From a bacterium (GTDB lineage Bacteria; JAUVQV01; DATDCY01), in NCBI GenBank assembly GCA_036524115.1, contig DATDCY010000077.1, positions 1 to 41,513 on the forward strand: DNA of 41,513 nt, read 5' to 3'. Below, in pieces: positions 8,429-16,493 of the stretch. The notes below the pieces were generated by a model. It was not told the origin of the DNA, did not search any database, and worked only from the letters and a program-made list of their open reading frames with translations. The position numbers and the translations under genes are program-made. Positions within the stretch are counted from its first letter, which is position 1; each line of letters begins with the position of its first letter.

Positions 8429-9063
8429 CGACCGGCCGCACGATCCCGGGCTGGTGCCCGACCTTCGGGGACCTGCGCTCGGACGCCTACGTGCTCCTCG
8501 CCGCGCTCCTCGGGCCGCCGCCCACGGAGGGGCTCCTGCACATCGTGCGGAACCTCGCGTGGGACGGCCCGCTCCCCGGAACACTCGAGCGTTCGCTGGC
8601 GGGCCTGCGGCGCGCCGGCGCCGAGCATCCCCTCCCCGTGGTCGAGGACGAGCACCGCGTGCTCTTCGTCGGCCTCGGGAGCGGCGAGGTGGTCCCCTAC
8701 GCCTCCTGGTACCGGGAGCGGACGCTCCAGTCCCTCCCACTCGCGGCGCTGCGCTCCGACCTCCTGCGGCTCGGCCTCGTGCGGCAGGCCGGCTGTCCCG
8801 AGCCGGAGGACCACGCCGGCGCCCTCTGCGAGATCATGGCGCTGCTCTCCGGGCCCTCGTCCGAGGTCCCGCTTGCGCACCAGGCTCAGGTGTTCGGGGA
8901 CCACCTCGCCCCCTGGATGGGTGCGTTCTTCGGCGACCTCCATGGCGCCCGCGGTGCCAGCTTCTACCGCGCCGTGGGCGACTTCGGGGCCCGCTTTCTC
9001 GAGGCCGAGAGCCGCTATTTCGCCTTCGCACCTGAATGGGAGCCCTTCACGGAAGGAGCATAG
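8416..9063 (+). CDS. TorD-family molybdoenzyme maturation chaperone
   Basis: A 215-residue, mostly helical cytosolic protein with the TorD/DmsD-type pattern. This includes the central VVEDEHRVLFVGLGSGEVVPYASWY, then QVFGDHLAPWMGAFFGDL and a C-terminal YRAVGDFGARFLEAE. Such proteins bind the Tat signal of a molybdenum or tungsten oxidoreductase and hold it for cofactor insertion before export. The client is presumably the formate dehydrogenase two genes downstream, which carries a twin-arginine motif. The ATG overlaps the end of the Fe-S protein gene, and a GGAG for the next gene lies in its last codons. Confidence 0.85.
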   Translation: MGPVATGRTIPGWCPTFGDLRSDAYVLLAALLGPPPTEGLLHIVRNLAWDGPLPGTLERSLAGLRRAGAEHPLPVVEDEHRVLFVGLGSGEVVPYASWYRERTLQSLPLAALRSDLLRLGLVRQAGCPEPEDHAGALCEIMALLSGPSSEVPLAHQAQVFGDHLAPWMGAFFGDLHGARGASFYRAVGDFGARFLEAESRYFAFAPEWEPFTEGA

Positions 9064-9067
9064 CGCC

Positions 9068-9265
9068 ATGGTCAGACCGTTCTCCGCCAGCCGTCGTTCG
9101 TTCTTCAGGAGCGCCGCGGCGCTCGGGGGGGCCGCGGCCGCGCTCGCCCTCGGAGGCGACAGGAAGACCGCGAAAAGCGCGCCTGCGCCGCCACGCAGCG
9201 GCGGCACCAGCGGCTACCGCCTCACGGAGCACATCGCGAAGTACTACGAGAAGGCGCGAGGCTGA
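9068..9265 (+). CDS. Formate dehydrogenase region Tat-target small protein
   Basis: A 65-residue protein with a twin-arginine signal (ASRRSFFRSAAALGGAAAALAL) followed by a short tail ending GYRLTEHIAKYYEKARG. Tat motif plus a YRxTEHxxxYYxxAR ending is the hallmark of the small protein family found only beside FDH genes (formate dehydrogenase region TAT target). Its role is not established; it may accompany the enzyme through the Tat system. Good ribosome site (AAGGAG) 10 nt upstream. It sits between the chaperone and catalytic subunit genes. Confidence 0.88.
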   Translation: MVRPFSASRRSFFRSAAALGGAAAALALGGDRKTAKSAPAPPRSGGTSGYRLTEHIAKYYEKARG

Positions 9266-9296
9266 GCCCCGCAGCCGACGACAGAGGGAAACGGAG

Positions 9297-12185
9297 ATGA
9301 GGCAGATCGGCAGGAAGTGGCTGCGGCGCACGGCAACGGAGGCACCTTGCCCCGCCGGGATGGACCGGCGGACCTTTCTCGAACGCGGCGCGGTGGCGCT
9401 GGGCGGCGGCGCTCTCCTGGGCCTGCTGCCGCTGTCGGTGGTGCGCAAGGCCACGGCGCAGGAGAAGACGAACTTCCCGCACCCGGGGACAAAGAGCGAG
9501 ACACGGCGCTCGATCTGCACGAACTGCTCCGTGGGGTGCGGCATCATCGCCGAGATCCAGAACGGCGTCTGGGTCGGGCAGGAGCCGGACTTCGACTCGC
9601 CGATCAACCTCGGGGCGAACTGCCCGAAGGGCGCCGCGGAGCGCAACATCGTCTTCGGTCACAAGCGCACGAAATACCCGATGAAGCTCGAGAACGGCAC
9701 CTGGAAGCGCCTCTCCTGGGACCAGGCGATCAACGAGATCGGCGACAGGCTCCTGAAGATCCGCGAGGAGTCGGGGCCGGACGCCCTGTTCTTCTGCGGC
9801 TCGTCCAAGGCCAGCAACGAGGGCGCGCACCTGCAGGCCAAGTTCGCGGCCCTCTGGGGCACGAACAACGCCGACAACCAGGCCCGCATCTGCCACTCCA
9901 CGACCGTCAACGGGGTGGCGAGCACCTGGGGCTACGGCGCGATGACCAACTCCTACAACGACATGCACAACTCCAAGGCAATGCTGTTCATCGGCTCGAA
10001 CGCGGCCGAGGCGCACCCCGTGGCGATGCAGCACATCCTGCGGGGCAAGGAGAACGGCGCCAAGATGATCGTGGTCGACCCGCGCCACACGCGCACGGCC
10101 GCGCACGCCGACATCTACGCCCGGATCCGCTCGGGCACCGACATCCCCTTCATCTACGGGCTGCTCTGGCACATTTTCAAGAACGGCTGGGAGGACAAGG
10201 AGTACATCGCCCGCCGCGTCTGGGCGATGGACGACGTGCGCAAGGAGGCCGAGCACTGGCCTCCCGAGGTCGTCGCGGACGTGACGGGCGTCCCCAAGGA
10301 GAAGGTCTACGAGATCGCCAGGACCATGGCGGAAAACCGCCCCGGGACGGTCGTCTGGTGCATGGGGATCACGCAGCACCACGTCGGCAACAACAACACG
10401 CGCCTCTGCTGCATCCTGCAGCTGGCGCTCGGAAACGTTGGCGTGGCCGGCGGCGGGACGAACATCTTCCGCGGCCACGACAATGTGCAGGGCGCGACCG
10501 ACATCGGACCGAACGCCCACACCCTCCCCGCCTACTACGGCCTTGCCGAAGGCGCCTGGAAGCACTGGTGCCGCGTCTGGGATCTGGACTACGAGTGGCT
10601 CAAGACCCGCTTCGACATGACCCAGAAATACGATGCCGGCGGCGGGAACATGGCCTTCACGATGAACATGCCCGGCATCCCCGTCTCGCGCTGGATCGAC
10701 GCCGTGCTCGAGGACAAGGCCAACCTCTCGCAGCGCACGAACGTGCGCGCCGTCATCTTCCAGGGGCACGCCTGCAACAGCCAGACGCGCGGCCCGGAGA
10801 TGAAGAAGGCGCTCGAGAAGCTCGACCTGCTCGTCATCTCCGACCCCTACCCGACGCACATGGCGGTGTTGAGCGACCGCAGGAACGACACCTATCTGCT
10901 GCCGAGCTGCACGCAGCTGGAGACCTCCGGCTCCTGCACCGCCTCGAACCGCTCGCTCCAGTGGCGCGAGAAGCTCGTCGACCCGTACTTCGAGTCGCTG
11001 CCGGACCACGTCATCCTCTACCGGTTGGCGACGAAGCTCGGCTTTGGCAAGGAACTGGTCAAGCGCATCCAGGTCGTCAACGGCGAGCCGCTCACCGAGG
11101 ACATCCTGCGCGAGATCAACCGCGGCTCGTGGACGATCGGCTACACCGGCCAGAGCCCCGAGCGGCTCAAGCTCCACGCCCAGCACCGGCGCGCCTTCGA
11201 CACGACCACGCTGCGGGCGCGCGGCGGGCCCTGCGACGGCGACTACTACGGCCTGCCCTGGCCGTGCTGGGGGACCCCCGCGATGAAGCACCCGGGGACC
11301 CCGCTGCTCTACGATCCGAGCAAGTCCGTCGCCGAAGGCGGGCTGGTCTTCCGCGCCAACTTCGGCACGGAGCGCAACGGGCAGAGCCTGCTGGCGGACA
11401 AGGTCTTCTCGAAGGATTCGGAGATCAAGGACGGGTACCCCGAGTTCACGGCGGACCTGCTCAAGCAGCTCGGCTGGTGGGGCGACCTGACGGCGGAGGA
11501 GCAGAAAGAGGCCGAGGGCAGGAACTGGAAGACCGACCTCTCCGGCGGCATCCAGCGCGTCGCGATCAAGCACGGCTGCGCGCCGTTTGGAAACGCGCGG
11601 GCCCGCTGCCAGGTCTGGGAGTACCCCGACCCGATCCCGATCCACCGCGAGCCGCTCTACACGCCGCGCTTCGATCTGGTGAAGAAGTACCCGACCTATG
11701 CCGACCGCAAGGCCTTCATGCGGCTCCCCACCCGCTACCAGTCGATCCAGTCCGTGGACCACAGCGCGAAGTATCCCCTCGTGTTCACCAGCGGGCGCCT
11801 CGTCGAGTACCAGGGCGGTGGCGAGAAGTCGCGCTCCAACGCCTGGCTCGCGAAGCTGCGGCCCGAGATGTTCGCCGAGGTCAACCCGAAGGACGCCAAC
11901 AACGCCGGCATCACCAACGGGATGTACATGTGGCTCGAGGGCGCGGAGGGCGGACGCATCAAGGTCCGCGCGCTCGTCACCGAGCGTGTCGGCCCCGGGA
12001 CCGTGTGGACGCCCTTCCACTTCGGCGGCTGGTTCGAGGGCAAGGACCTGCACGACAAGTACCCGGAGGGGACCGCTCCCTTCGTCAGGGGCGAGGCCTG
12101 CAACACCGCCACGACGTACGGCTACGACTCGGTGACGATGATGCAGGAAACGAAGGCCACGCTCTGCCGGATCACCCCGGCGTAG
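9297..12185 (+). CDS. fdhA: Formate dehydrogenase catalytic subunit (Mo/W-bisMGD, Cys type)
   Basis: A 962-residue molybdopterin oxidoreductase. A Tat motif (MDRRTFLERGAV, residues 22-33) indicates export to the periplasm. The [4Fe-4S] site is C74, C77, C81 and C109. The active-site segment ARICHSTTV places Cys199-His200 where selenocysteine occurs in other FDHs, so this is the Cys form and needs no Sec insertion. Further bisMGD-binding blocks include GSNAAEAHPVA, VVDPRHTRTAAHAD, GNVGVAGGGTNIFRGHDNVQGATD and the C-terminal domain with VFTSGRLVEYQGGGEKSR. It oxidises formate to CO2 and passes electrons to the Fe-S subunit encoded 15 bp downstream. The ATG at 9297 has GAGGG and GGAG upstream; longer in-frame extension would overlap the small Tat protein. 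Confidence 0.96.
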   Translation: MRQIGRKWLRRTATEAPCPAGMDRRTFLERGAVALGGGALLGLLPLSVVRKATAQEKTNFPHPGTKSETRRSICTNCSVGCGIIAEIQNGVWVGQEPDFDSPINLGANCPKGAAERNIVFGHKRTKYPMKLENGTWKRLSWDQAINEIGDRLLKIREESGPDALFFCGSSKASNEGAHLQAKFAALWGTNNADNQARICHSTTVNGVASTWGYGAMTNSYNDMHNSKAMLFIGSNAAEAHPVAMQHILRGKENGAKMIVVDPRHTRTAAHADIYARIRSGTDIPFIYGLLWHIFKNGWEDKEYIARRVWAMDDVRKEAEHWPPEVVADVTGVPKEKVYEIARTMAENRPGTVVWCMGITQHHVGNNNTRLCCILQLALGNVGVAGGGTNIFRGHDNVQGATDIGPNAHTLPAYYGLAEGAWKHWCRVWDLDYEWLKTRFDMTQKYDAGGGNMAFTMNMPGIPVSRWIDAVLEDKANLSQRTNVRAVIFQGHACNSQTRGPEMKKALEKLDLLVISDPYPTHMAVLSDRRNDTYLLPSCTQLETSGSCTASNRSLQWREKLVDPYFESLPDHVILYRLATKLGFGKELVKRIQVVNGEPLTEDILREINRGSWTIGYTGQSPERLKLHAQHRRAFDTTTLRARGGPCDGDYYGLPWPCWGTPAMKHPGTPLLYDPSKSVAEGGLVFRANFGTERNGQSLLADKVFSKDSEIKDGYPEFTADLLKQLGWWGDLTAEEQKEAEGRNWKTDLSGGIQRVAIKHGCAPFGNARARCQVWEYPDPIPIHREPLYTPRFDLVKKYPTYADRKAFMRLPTRYQSIQSVDHSAKYPLVFTSGRLVEYQGGGEKSRSNAWLAKLRPEMFAEVNPKDANNAGITNGMYMWLEGAEGGRIKVRALVTERVGPGTVWTPFHFGGWFEGKDLHDKYPEGTAPFVRGEACNTATTYGYDSVTMMQETKATLCRITPA

Positions 12186-12199
12186 GGAGGAGGGGATCC

Positions 12200-12799
12200 A
12201 TGGCGCGGATGAAGTTCCTCTGCGACGCCGAGCGCTGCATCGGCTGCAACGCCTGCGTCGTCGCCTGCAACAACGCGCACGACGTGCCGTACGGGATCAA
12301 CCGGCGGCACGTCATCACCCTCAAGGACGGCGAGGAGGGCGAGAAGTCGATCTCGGTGGCCTGCATGCACTGCACGGACGCGCCGTGCGCGGCGGTCTGC
12401 CCGGTGGACTGCTTCTACACCACGCCCGACGGGATCGTCCTCCACGACAAGGACCTGTGCATCGGCTGCGGCTACTGCTTCTACGCGTGCCCCTTCGGCG
12501 CGCCGCAGTTCCCGGAGCAGGGGATGTTCGCCGCCCGCAGCAAGATGGACAAGTGCACCTTCTGCGCGGGCGGGCCGCCGGCGGACGGGTCGGTGGAGGA
12601 GTACCAGAAGTACGGGAGCAACCGGATCGCGCAGGGCAAGCTGCCGCTGTGCGCGGAGATGTGCGCGACCAAGGCGCTGCTCGGCGGCGACGGGGATGCC
12701 GTCTCGAAGATCTACATCGAGCGCGTGACGAAGCGGGGGGGCCGGCCCGTCACCTGGGGCTGGGAGACCGCCTACGCCTTCAAGGGAAGAAAGGACTGA
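12200..12799 (+). CDS. fdhB: Formate dehydrogenase Fe-S (beta) subunit
   Basis: A 199-residue ferredoxin-like subunit with four Cys groups for four [4Fe-4S] clusters. These include CIGCNACVVACNNAHD, CMHCTDAPCAAVCPVDC, CIGCGYCFYACPFGAP and the split CTFC...CAEMCATKAL. This is the DMSO-reductase-type beta subunit that wires the catalytic subunit to the membrane cytochrome b. No signal peptide or C-terminal anchor is seen, so it would be co-exported with FdhA. Strong ribosome site (GGGAGGAGGGG) before the ATG. It lies between fdhA and a small lipoprotein gene. Confidence 0.95.
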   Translation: MARMKFLCDAERCIGCNACVVACNNAHDVPYGINRRHVITLKDGEEGEKSISVACMHCTDAPCAAVCPVDCFYTTPDGIVLHDKDLCIGCGYCFYACPFGAPQFPEQGMFAARSKMDKCTFCAGGPPADGSVEEYQKYGSNRIAQGKLPLCAEMCATKALLGGDGDAVSKIYIERVTKRGGRPVTWGWETAYAFKGRKD

Positions 12800-12800
12800 C

Positions 12801-12814
12801 GCCGACGCGTCGGC
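12801..12814. repeat. Perfect 14-bp palindrome between fdhB and the lipoprotein gene
   Basis: GCCGACGCGTCGGC is a perfect palindrome starting 2 bp after the fdhB stop. It could be an operator, an RNA-stabilising hairpin with almost no loop, or chance in GC-rich DNA. No T tract follows, so it is not a convincing terminator. Confidence 0.4.
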
Positions 12815-12836
12815 GGCCTTGGGGAGGAGTGCGACC

Positions 12837-13025
12837 ATGCGACAGACGGCACGTGCGGTGACGGTCCTCGTCTTCCTGGCAGTCGGGCTGGGGTGCCGGC
12901 CCGAGCCACGTTCCACGACCATGCACGAGCCGGGGGTCTACAAAGGCGCGAAGGATCCCCTGCTCGCGCAGCAGAAGCAGCAGGAGCTGGTCGACCGGCT
13001 GAACCTGGCGCAGCGGGACCGCTGA
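12837..13025 (+). CDS. Small lipoprotein of the formate dehydrogenase operon
   Basis: A 62-residue protein with a lipoprotein signal ending in VGLGC (Cys20 would be acylated). The mature part is about 43 residues and contains MHEPGVYKGAKDPLL and a charged helix rich in Gln, Leu and Arg. A strong GGGGAGGAG site precedes the ATG. It lies between the Fe-S and cytochrome b subunit genes with only 10 bp to the latter, so it is probably an accessory or structural part of the enzyme at the membrane. I do not recognise a named family. The alternative, a purely chance ORF, is unlikely given lipobox, ribosome site and operon position. Confidence 0.75.
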   Translation: MRQTARAVTVLVFLAVGLGCRPEPRSTTMHEPGVYKGAKDPLLAQQKQQELVDRLNLAQRDR

Positions 13026-13035
13026 GGAGGGCGCC

Positions 13036-14022
13036 GTGAAGACGCATTCGCGAAGCCTGGCCGGGCGCACCCTGGCGGGCGGACTGCTGCTGCTGGCCCT
13101 CGCGGGCCTGCTCACCGGATGGCCGGCGGGGGCCAAAGAGGATCTCTCCAACCCCCACGCGAACCTCTGGCGCGCCGTGCGGCAGGGGATCGCGGGCTTC
13201 ATGACCGCCCCCGCCGAGGGTCACCGCGTCCTGATCCAGAACAGCGGGGAGAACTGGCGCGAGCTGCGCAACGGCGTGCTCATCCGCCTCTCCCCCTGGG
13301 TCCTCGCGGCGGCGCTGGCGGGCGCGGGCCTCTTCTACGCCGTCGTCGGCAAGGACAAACTCGAGCGGCCCCGCTCCGGCGTGCTGCTCGAGCGCTACAC
13401 GAAGGGCGAGCGCGCGCTGCACTGGTACACGGCGACGCTCTTCGTCGTGATGGCCCTTACCGGGCTGAGCCTGCTGCTCGGCCGCGTTGCGCTGATCCCC
13501 GTGCTCGGCCACCGCGCCGTCGCCGCGTACCTCCTGGGCGCGAAGGCCGTGCACAACTACTGCGGGCCGTTGCTGCTCGTCGGGATTGTGCTGGAGTTCC
13601 TGCGCTGGGTGCGCTTCAACATCCCGACGCGGATGGACGTCGAGTGGCTCAAGACGCTGGGCGGAATGTTCGGCAGGGGCCCGCGGCCGCACGCCGGCAA
13701 GATCAACGGCGGCGAAAAGGGCTGGTTCTGGCTCGTCGCGATCTGCGGCGCCGCGGTCGGCGTGACGGGCGTCCTCCTGGACTTCCCGGTCTGGGGGCAG
13801 ACCAGATTCGTGATGCAGTTTGCGCACGTGGTGCACGTCGCCTTCGCCGTGATCTTCGTGACCGCCTCGTTCGGCCATATCTACATGGGCACCCTCGGCG
13901 CGGAGGGAACCTTCGAGGGGATGTGGCGTGGCACGGTCGACTCGGTCTGGGCGAAGCAGCACCAGGACCTCTGGTACGAGGAGCAGGTGCGCGCGCGGGG
14001 CATCCCCGCGGAAGACCCGTGA
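13036..14022 (+). CDS. Formate dehydrogenase cytochrome b (gamma) subunit
   Basis: A 328-residue membrane protein. An N-terminal hydrophobic segment (residues 10-32) is followed by a periplasmic-type stretch (HANLWRAVRQG...TAPAEGHRVLIQNSGENWRELRNG) and then four to five membrane helices of the FdnI/FdoI diheme cytochrome b family. Likely haem ligands are the His residues in GERALHWYTATLF, AKAVHNYCGPLL, AHVVHVAFAVIF and ASFGHIYMGT. It takes electrons from the Fe-S subunit and reduces menaquinone. The N-terminal periplasmic segment before the core is typical of the long gamma subunits of proteobacterial FDHs. Strong ribosome site (GAGGAGG) before a GTG start. Its TGA overlaps the GTG of the transaldolase gene. 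Confidence 0.92.
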   Translation: MKTHSRSLAGRTLAGGLLLLALAGLLTGWPAGAKEDLSNPHANLWRAVRQGIAGFMTAPAEGHRVLIQNSGENWRELRNGVLIRLSPWVLAAALAGAGLFYAVVGKDKLERPRSGVLLERYTKGERALHWYTATLFVVMALTGLSLLLGRVALIPVLGHRAVAAYLLGAKAVHNYCGPLLLVGIVLEFLRWVRFNIPTRMDVEWLKTLGGMFGRGPRPHAGKINGGEKGWFWLVAICGAAVGVTGVLLDFPVWGQTRFVMQFAHVVHVAFAVIFVTASFGHIYMGTLGAEGTFEGMWRGTVDSVWAKQHQDLWYEEQVRARGIPAEDP

Positions 14023-14867
14023 AGACCCGCATCTTCCTCGACGGGGGCGACCCGGCGGAGACGCGCGATCTGCTCGGCCGCCTCGGCTTCCTTGACGGCC
14101 AGACGACCAACCCGACGCTGATCGCCAGGAACCCTGCGGCGCGCGCACGCCTCGATCGCGGCGAGCGGCTGCCGGAGGCCGAGGTGCTCGCGTTCTACCG
14201 GGGCGTCGTCCACGAGATCTCGGGACTGCTGCCGGCGGGGTCGGTCTCGGTCGAGGTCTACGCCGACCCGGCGACCGGGCCCGAGCGCATGCTCGAGCAG
14301 GCGGCCGAGATGTACCCCTGGATCCCAAACGCGCACATCAAGTTCCCGTCGAATGCGGCGGGCCTCGCGGCCGCCGAGACGGCCGCCGCCGCCGGCATGC
14401 GCGTCAACATGACCCTGTGCTTCAGCCAGGAGCAGGCCGCCGCGACCTACGCCGCGACGCGAGGGGCCGCGCGCGGCCAGGTCTTCGTCTCGCCGTTCGT
14501 CGGCCGCCTCGACGACCGCGGCGAGGACGGCATGGACCTGATCGCCAACATCCTGCGCATGTACCGGGCCGGCGACGGCCATGTGGAGGTGCTCACGGCA
14601 AGCGTGCGGACGCTGGACCATCTGCTCTTCGCGCTCGCCCTCGGCTCGGACATCGTGACGGCCCCGTACAAGATCCTCAGGGAGTGGGCCGACAGGGGAG
14701 TGCCGCAGCCGGGGGCCGACTACCGCTACCCGCGGGGCACGCTCCGGCCGATCCCGTACAAGGAACTGGACCTGGCGCTCCCGTGGCGGCAGTTTGACGT
14801 CGCGCACGACCTGACGGCCCAGGGCATGGAGAAGTTCTCCGCGGACTGGAACGCGCTCATCCGCTGA
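14019..14867 (+). CDS. tal: Transaldolase-family protein
   Basis: A 282-residue class I aldolase of the transaldolase family. Key blocks are GQTTNPTLI near the N-terminus, the Schiff-base segment HIKFPSNAAGL with Lys108, NMTLCFSQEQAAA, VSPFVGRLDD and ASVRTLDHLLFALALGSDIVTAP. Together they fit the bacterial Tal/TalC group, which transfers dihydroxyacetone units in the non-oxidative pentose phosphate pathway or cleaves fructose 6-phosphate. Which substrates apply cannot be read directly. The GTG overlaps the stop of the FDH cytochrome b gene (GTGA), so it appears to be the last gene of that operon, an unexpected partner. A hairpin follows the stop. Confidence 0.88.
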   Translation: MKTRIFLDGGDPAETRDLLGRLGFLDGQTTNPTLIARNPAARARLDRGERLPEAEVLAFYRGVVHEISGLLPAGSVSVEVYADPATGPERMLEQAAEMYPWIPNAHIKFPSNAAGLAAAETAAAAGMRVNMTLCFSQEQAAATYAATRGAARGQVFVSPFVGRLDDRGEDGMDLIANILRMYRAGDGHVEVLTASVRTLDHLLFALALGSDIVTAPYKILREWADRGVPQPGADYRYPRGTLRPIPYKELDLALPWRQFDVAHDLTAQGMEKFSADWNALIR

Positions 14868-14868
14868 A

Positions 14869-14896
14869 GCCACGCGCGCGGGGCGCGGCGCGTGGC
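14869..14896. terminator. GC-rich hairpin between convergent genes
   Basis: Arms GCCACGCGC and GCGCGTGGC form a perfect 9-bp stem around a 10-nt loop, 1 bp after the transaldolase stop and 18 bp from the stop of the convergent cytochrome gene. There is no U tract, but the position suits a terminator for the FDH operon. Confidence 0.55.
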
Positions 14897-14914
14897 CTCG
14901 CGAAGGGAGGCGCA

Positions 14915-16210
14915 TTACCTGACGGGCTGCTGCGCCTTCCCGTACGTCGGGAGATATGTCACGTGCGGGTTGTCCCCCTCCAGCTTGCGGGTGTGGCAGA
15001 TGCTGCACCTTCCGAGCGACGTGCCCGCGCCCTGCAGCCGCGCCGGCTGCAGGTTGTCCGCCGCACGCTTCGAGGGGTACCAGGCGTGCGGGCTGTTGTG
15101 GCAGAACGCACAGGCGAGCCCGCCGTGGCCGGTCGAGCGCCGGTAGAGGGCGCCGCCCGTCGTGTAGTTCTTCCCGTGGCACTGCTCGCAGGTCGGCTCC
15201 GTGGCCCACGGTTCCCTCGTTGGGTCGCCCATGCCCGCGATGCCGCCATGGCAGGCGCCGTCCTGGCAGGCCGGGACGTCGCCCTCGTAGCCCATGCCGC
15301 CGATCCGCGTCCTGAGGCACCGCGTGTCCGCGCCGGGGTGGCAGGAGTAGCAGGTCCCGTCCGCCGCTCGGTCCACGCCGTTGTGCCAGCCGTGCATCGC
15401 CAGGGAAACGGACTTGACGCCGGGGACGCCCGGCGCCTGGAGGGCATTGCTGGAGTGGCACTTCGCGCAGAGCACGGGCTCCGCCCCGACCAGATTCTGG
15501 CCGATCCCCGCGACCCCGCTCTGTCCCTGGTAATAGTCGTGGGTCATCAGGATGTTCAGGTCGACGTCCATCGTGCCGGTAAGGCCGTTCATCGGGTCAA
15601 CCGGAAGGTGCGTCGTCCCGTCGCCGCCCTGCATGTGGCACATCTCGCAGTGGATCTCGTCGGAGACGGGGAGGACCACCTTCGTCCAACGGGTCGCGCC
15701 GTCCGCGGCGGCAAGCTTGACGAGCGCGCTCTGGTAGGGGTTCCACGTCATGTCGTCGTTGCGCGGCAGCACCGGGATCCCGGTGGCCTCGAAGTGGTCG
15801 CCCACGAGCTTCATCTCTCCCGAGAGACCGTTTCCGGTGAGCCCGATGCCCTCGGGCAGGTTCACACCGAAGAGTTGTGGCGCATACTGCCAGAAGTCGC
15901 TCTTGCCCTTCACCGTGGTGTTGTTCGCGATCGAGTAGGTGAGCGTGACGCCGCTTGTCACCAGTTGCGGGGGCTCTCCCCGCTTGACGACCTGGACCCA
16001 GAGGTTGTTGAACGGCGGCAGCAGCGCAAGTGTCTTGTAGCTGGGGTTGATGCAGTGCATCCCGAGGTCGTTCCAGCCGACGACGACGTATTCGTCGCCG
16101 GTGTCGGATCCCGACGCTGCCGCGCCGGCGGCTGCTCCCGGACGCGGAAGCACCAGCAGCGAAGCGATCGCCAGCGCGCTGGCCAGAGCCTTCAATTGCA
16201 CGTGCGCCAT
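14915..16210 (-). CDS. Periplasmic multihaem cytochrome c (seven haem motifs)
   Basis: A 431-residue exported protein with a signal peptide (residues 1 to about 28). The N-terminal part (about 40-185) is haem-free and opens with VVVGWNDLGMHCINPSYKTLALLPPFNNL, a conserved domain seen in deltaproteobacterial cytochromes. Then come haem motifs CEMCH (188), CAKCH (248), CYSCH (287), CEQCH (341), CAFCH (367) and CSICH (402), plus one CX4CH motif (C315 to H321). It would carry electrons in the periplasm or at the cell surface; the partner is unknown. The start at 16210 is chosen for its GAGGAG site and clean signal peptide; an ATG at 16234 would add eight residues. It is a single gene, convergent to the FDH operon and divergent from the oxidoreductase gene. 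Confidence 0.88.
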   Translation of the reverse strand: MAHVQLKALASALAIASLLVLPRPGAAAGAAASGSDTGDEYVVVGWNDLGMHCINPSYKTLALLPPFNNLWVQVVKRGEPPQLVTSGVTLTYSIANNTTVKGKSDFWQYAPQLFGVNLPEGIGLTGNGLSGEMKLVGDHFEATGIPVLPRNDDMTWNPYQSALVKLAAADGATRWTKVVLPVSDEIHCEMCHMQGGDGTTHLPVDPMNGLTGTMDVDLNILMTHDYYQGQSGVAGIGQNLVGAEPVLCAKCHSSNALQAPGVPGVKSVSLAMHGWHNGVDRAADGTCYSCHPGADTRCLRTRIGGMGYEGDVPACQDGACHGGIAGMGDPTREPWATEPTCEQCHGKNYTTGGALYRRSTGHGGLACAFCHNSPHAWYPSKRAADNLQPARLQGAGTSLGRCSICHTRKLEGDNPHVTYLPTYGKAQQPVR

Positions 16211-16430
16211 GGCCTGTCTCCTCTCTTGTTTCACCCGGTCTCTTCGCCGCTCTCCTTACGTGCTGCCACCTCGCTGCTCGGAAGCAGCGCAGCCGCTGCT
16301 GGAAATGTAACGGCCGGCCGAATGCGGGCAATGCAGGGATGACCTCAATTCCGCGCCGGATCGCCTCCTTGACACCCCGGGGATCAGCCCTGGATTCCGT
16401 CAGGAGGCGACGGCTTGAAAGGGCGCGTGG

Positions 16431-16458
16431 TTGCCGGCGGGCGGACGGAGCCTATATT
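16431..16458 (+). promoter_or_regulatory. Promoter for the oxidoreductase/peptide/radical SAM genes
   Basis: TTGCCG (16431-16436) and TATATT (16453-16458) are 16 bp apart, placing the start near 16465 and a leader of about 30 nt before the GTG at 16494. A second candidate, TTGACA at 16369-16374 with TGGATT 16 bp later, lies upstream. Confidence 0.45.
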
Positions 16459-16493
16459 GCCACCAGGGTTCGAATCCGCTGCGAAGGAGGATC

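Noticed and set aside
9890-9910. Possible selenocysteine (TGA) codon at the FDH active site
   Set aside because: The codon is TGC (Cys199, in ARICHSTTV) and the frame has no in-frame TGA, so no SECIS element is expected.
9222-12053. Long open frame on the minus strand through the FDH catalytic gene
   Set aside because: It is a high-GC shadow of fdhA: low-complexity, Arg/Val/Ala-rich, no domain and no ribosome site. The plus frame has clear FDH motifs.
16463-16480. GGTTCGAATCC, resembling a tRNA T-loop
   Set aside because: The flanking bases do not form the 5-bp T stem, and no acceptor, D or anticodon arm can be folded around it. It lies in the leader of the oxidoreductase gene.
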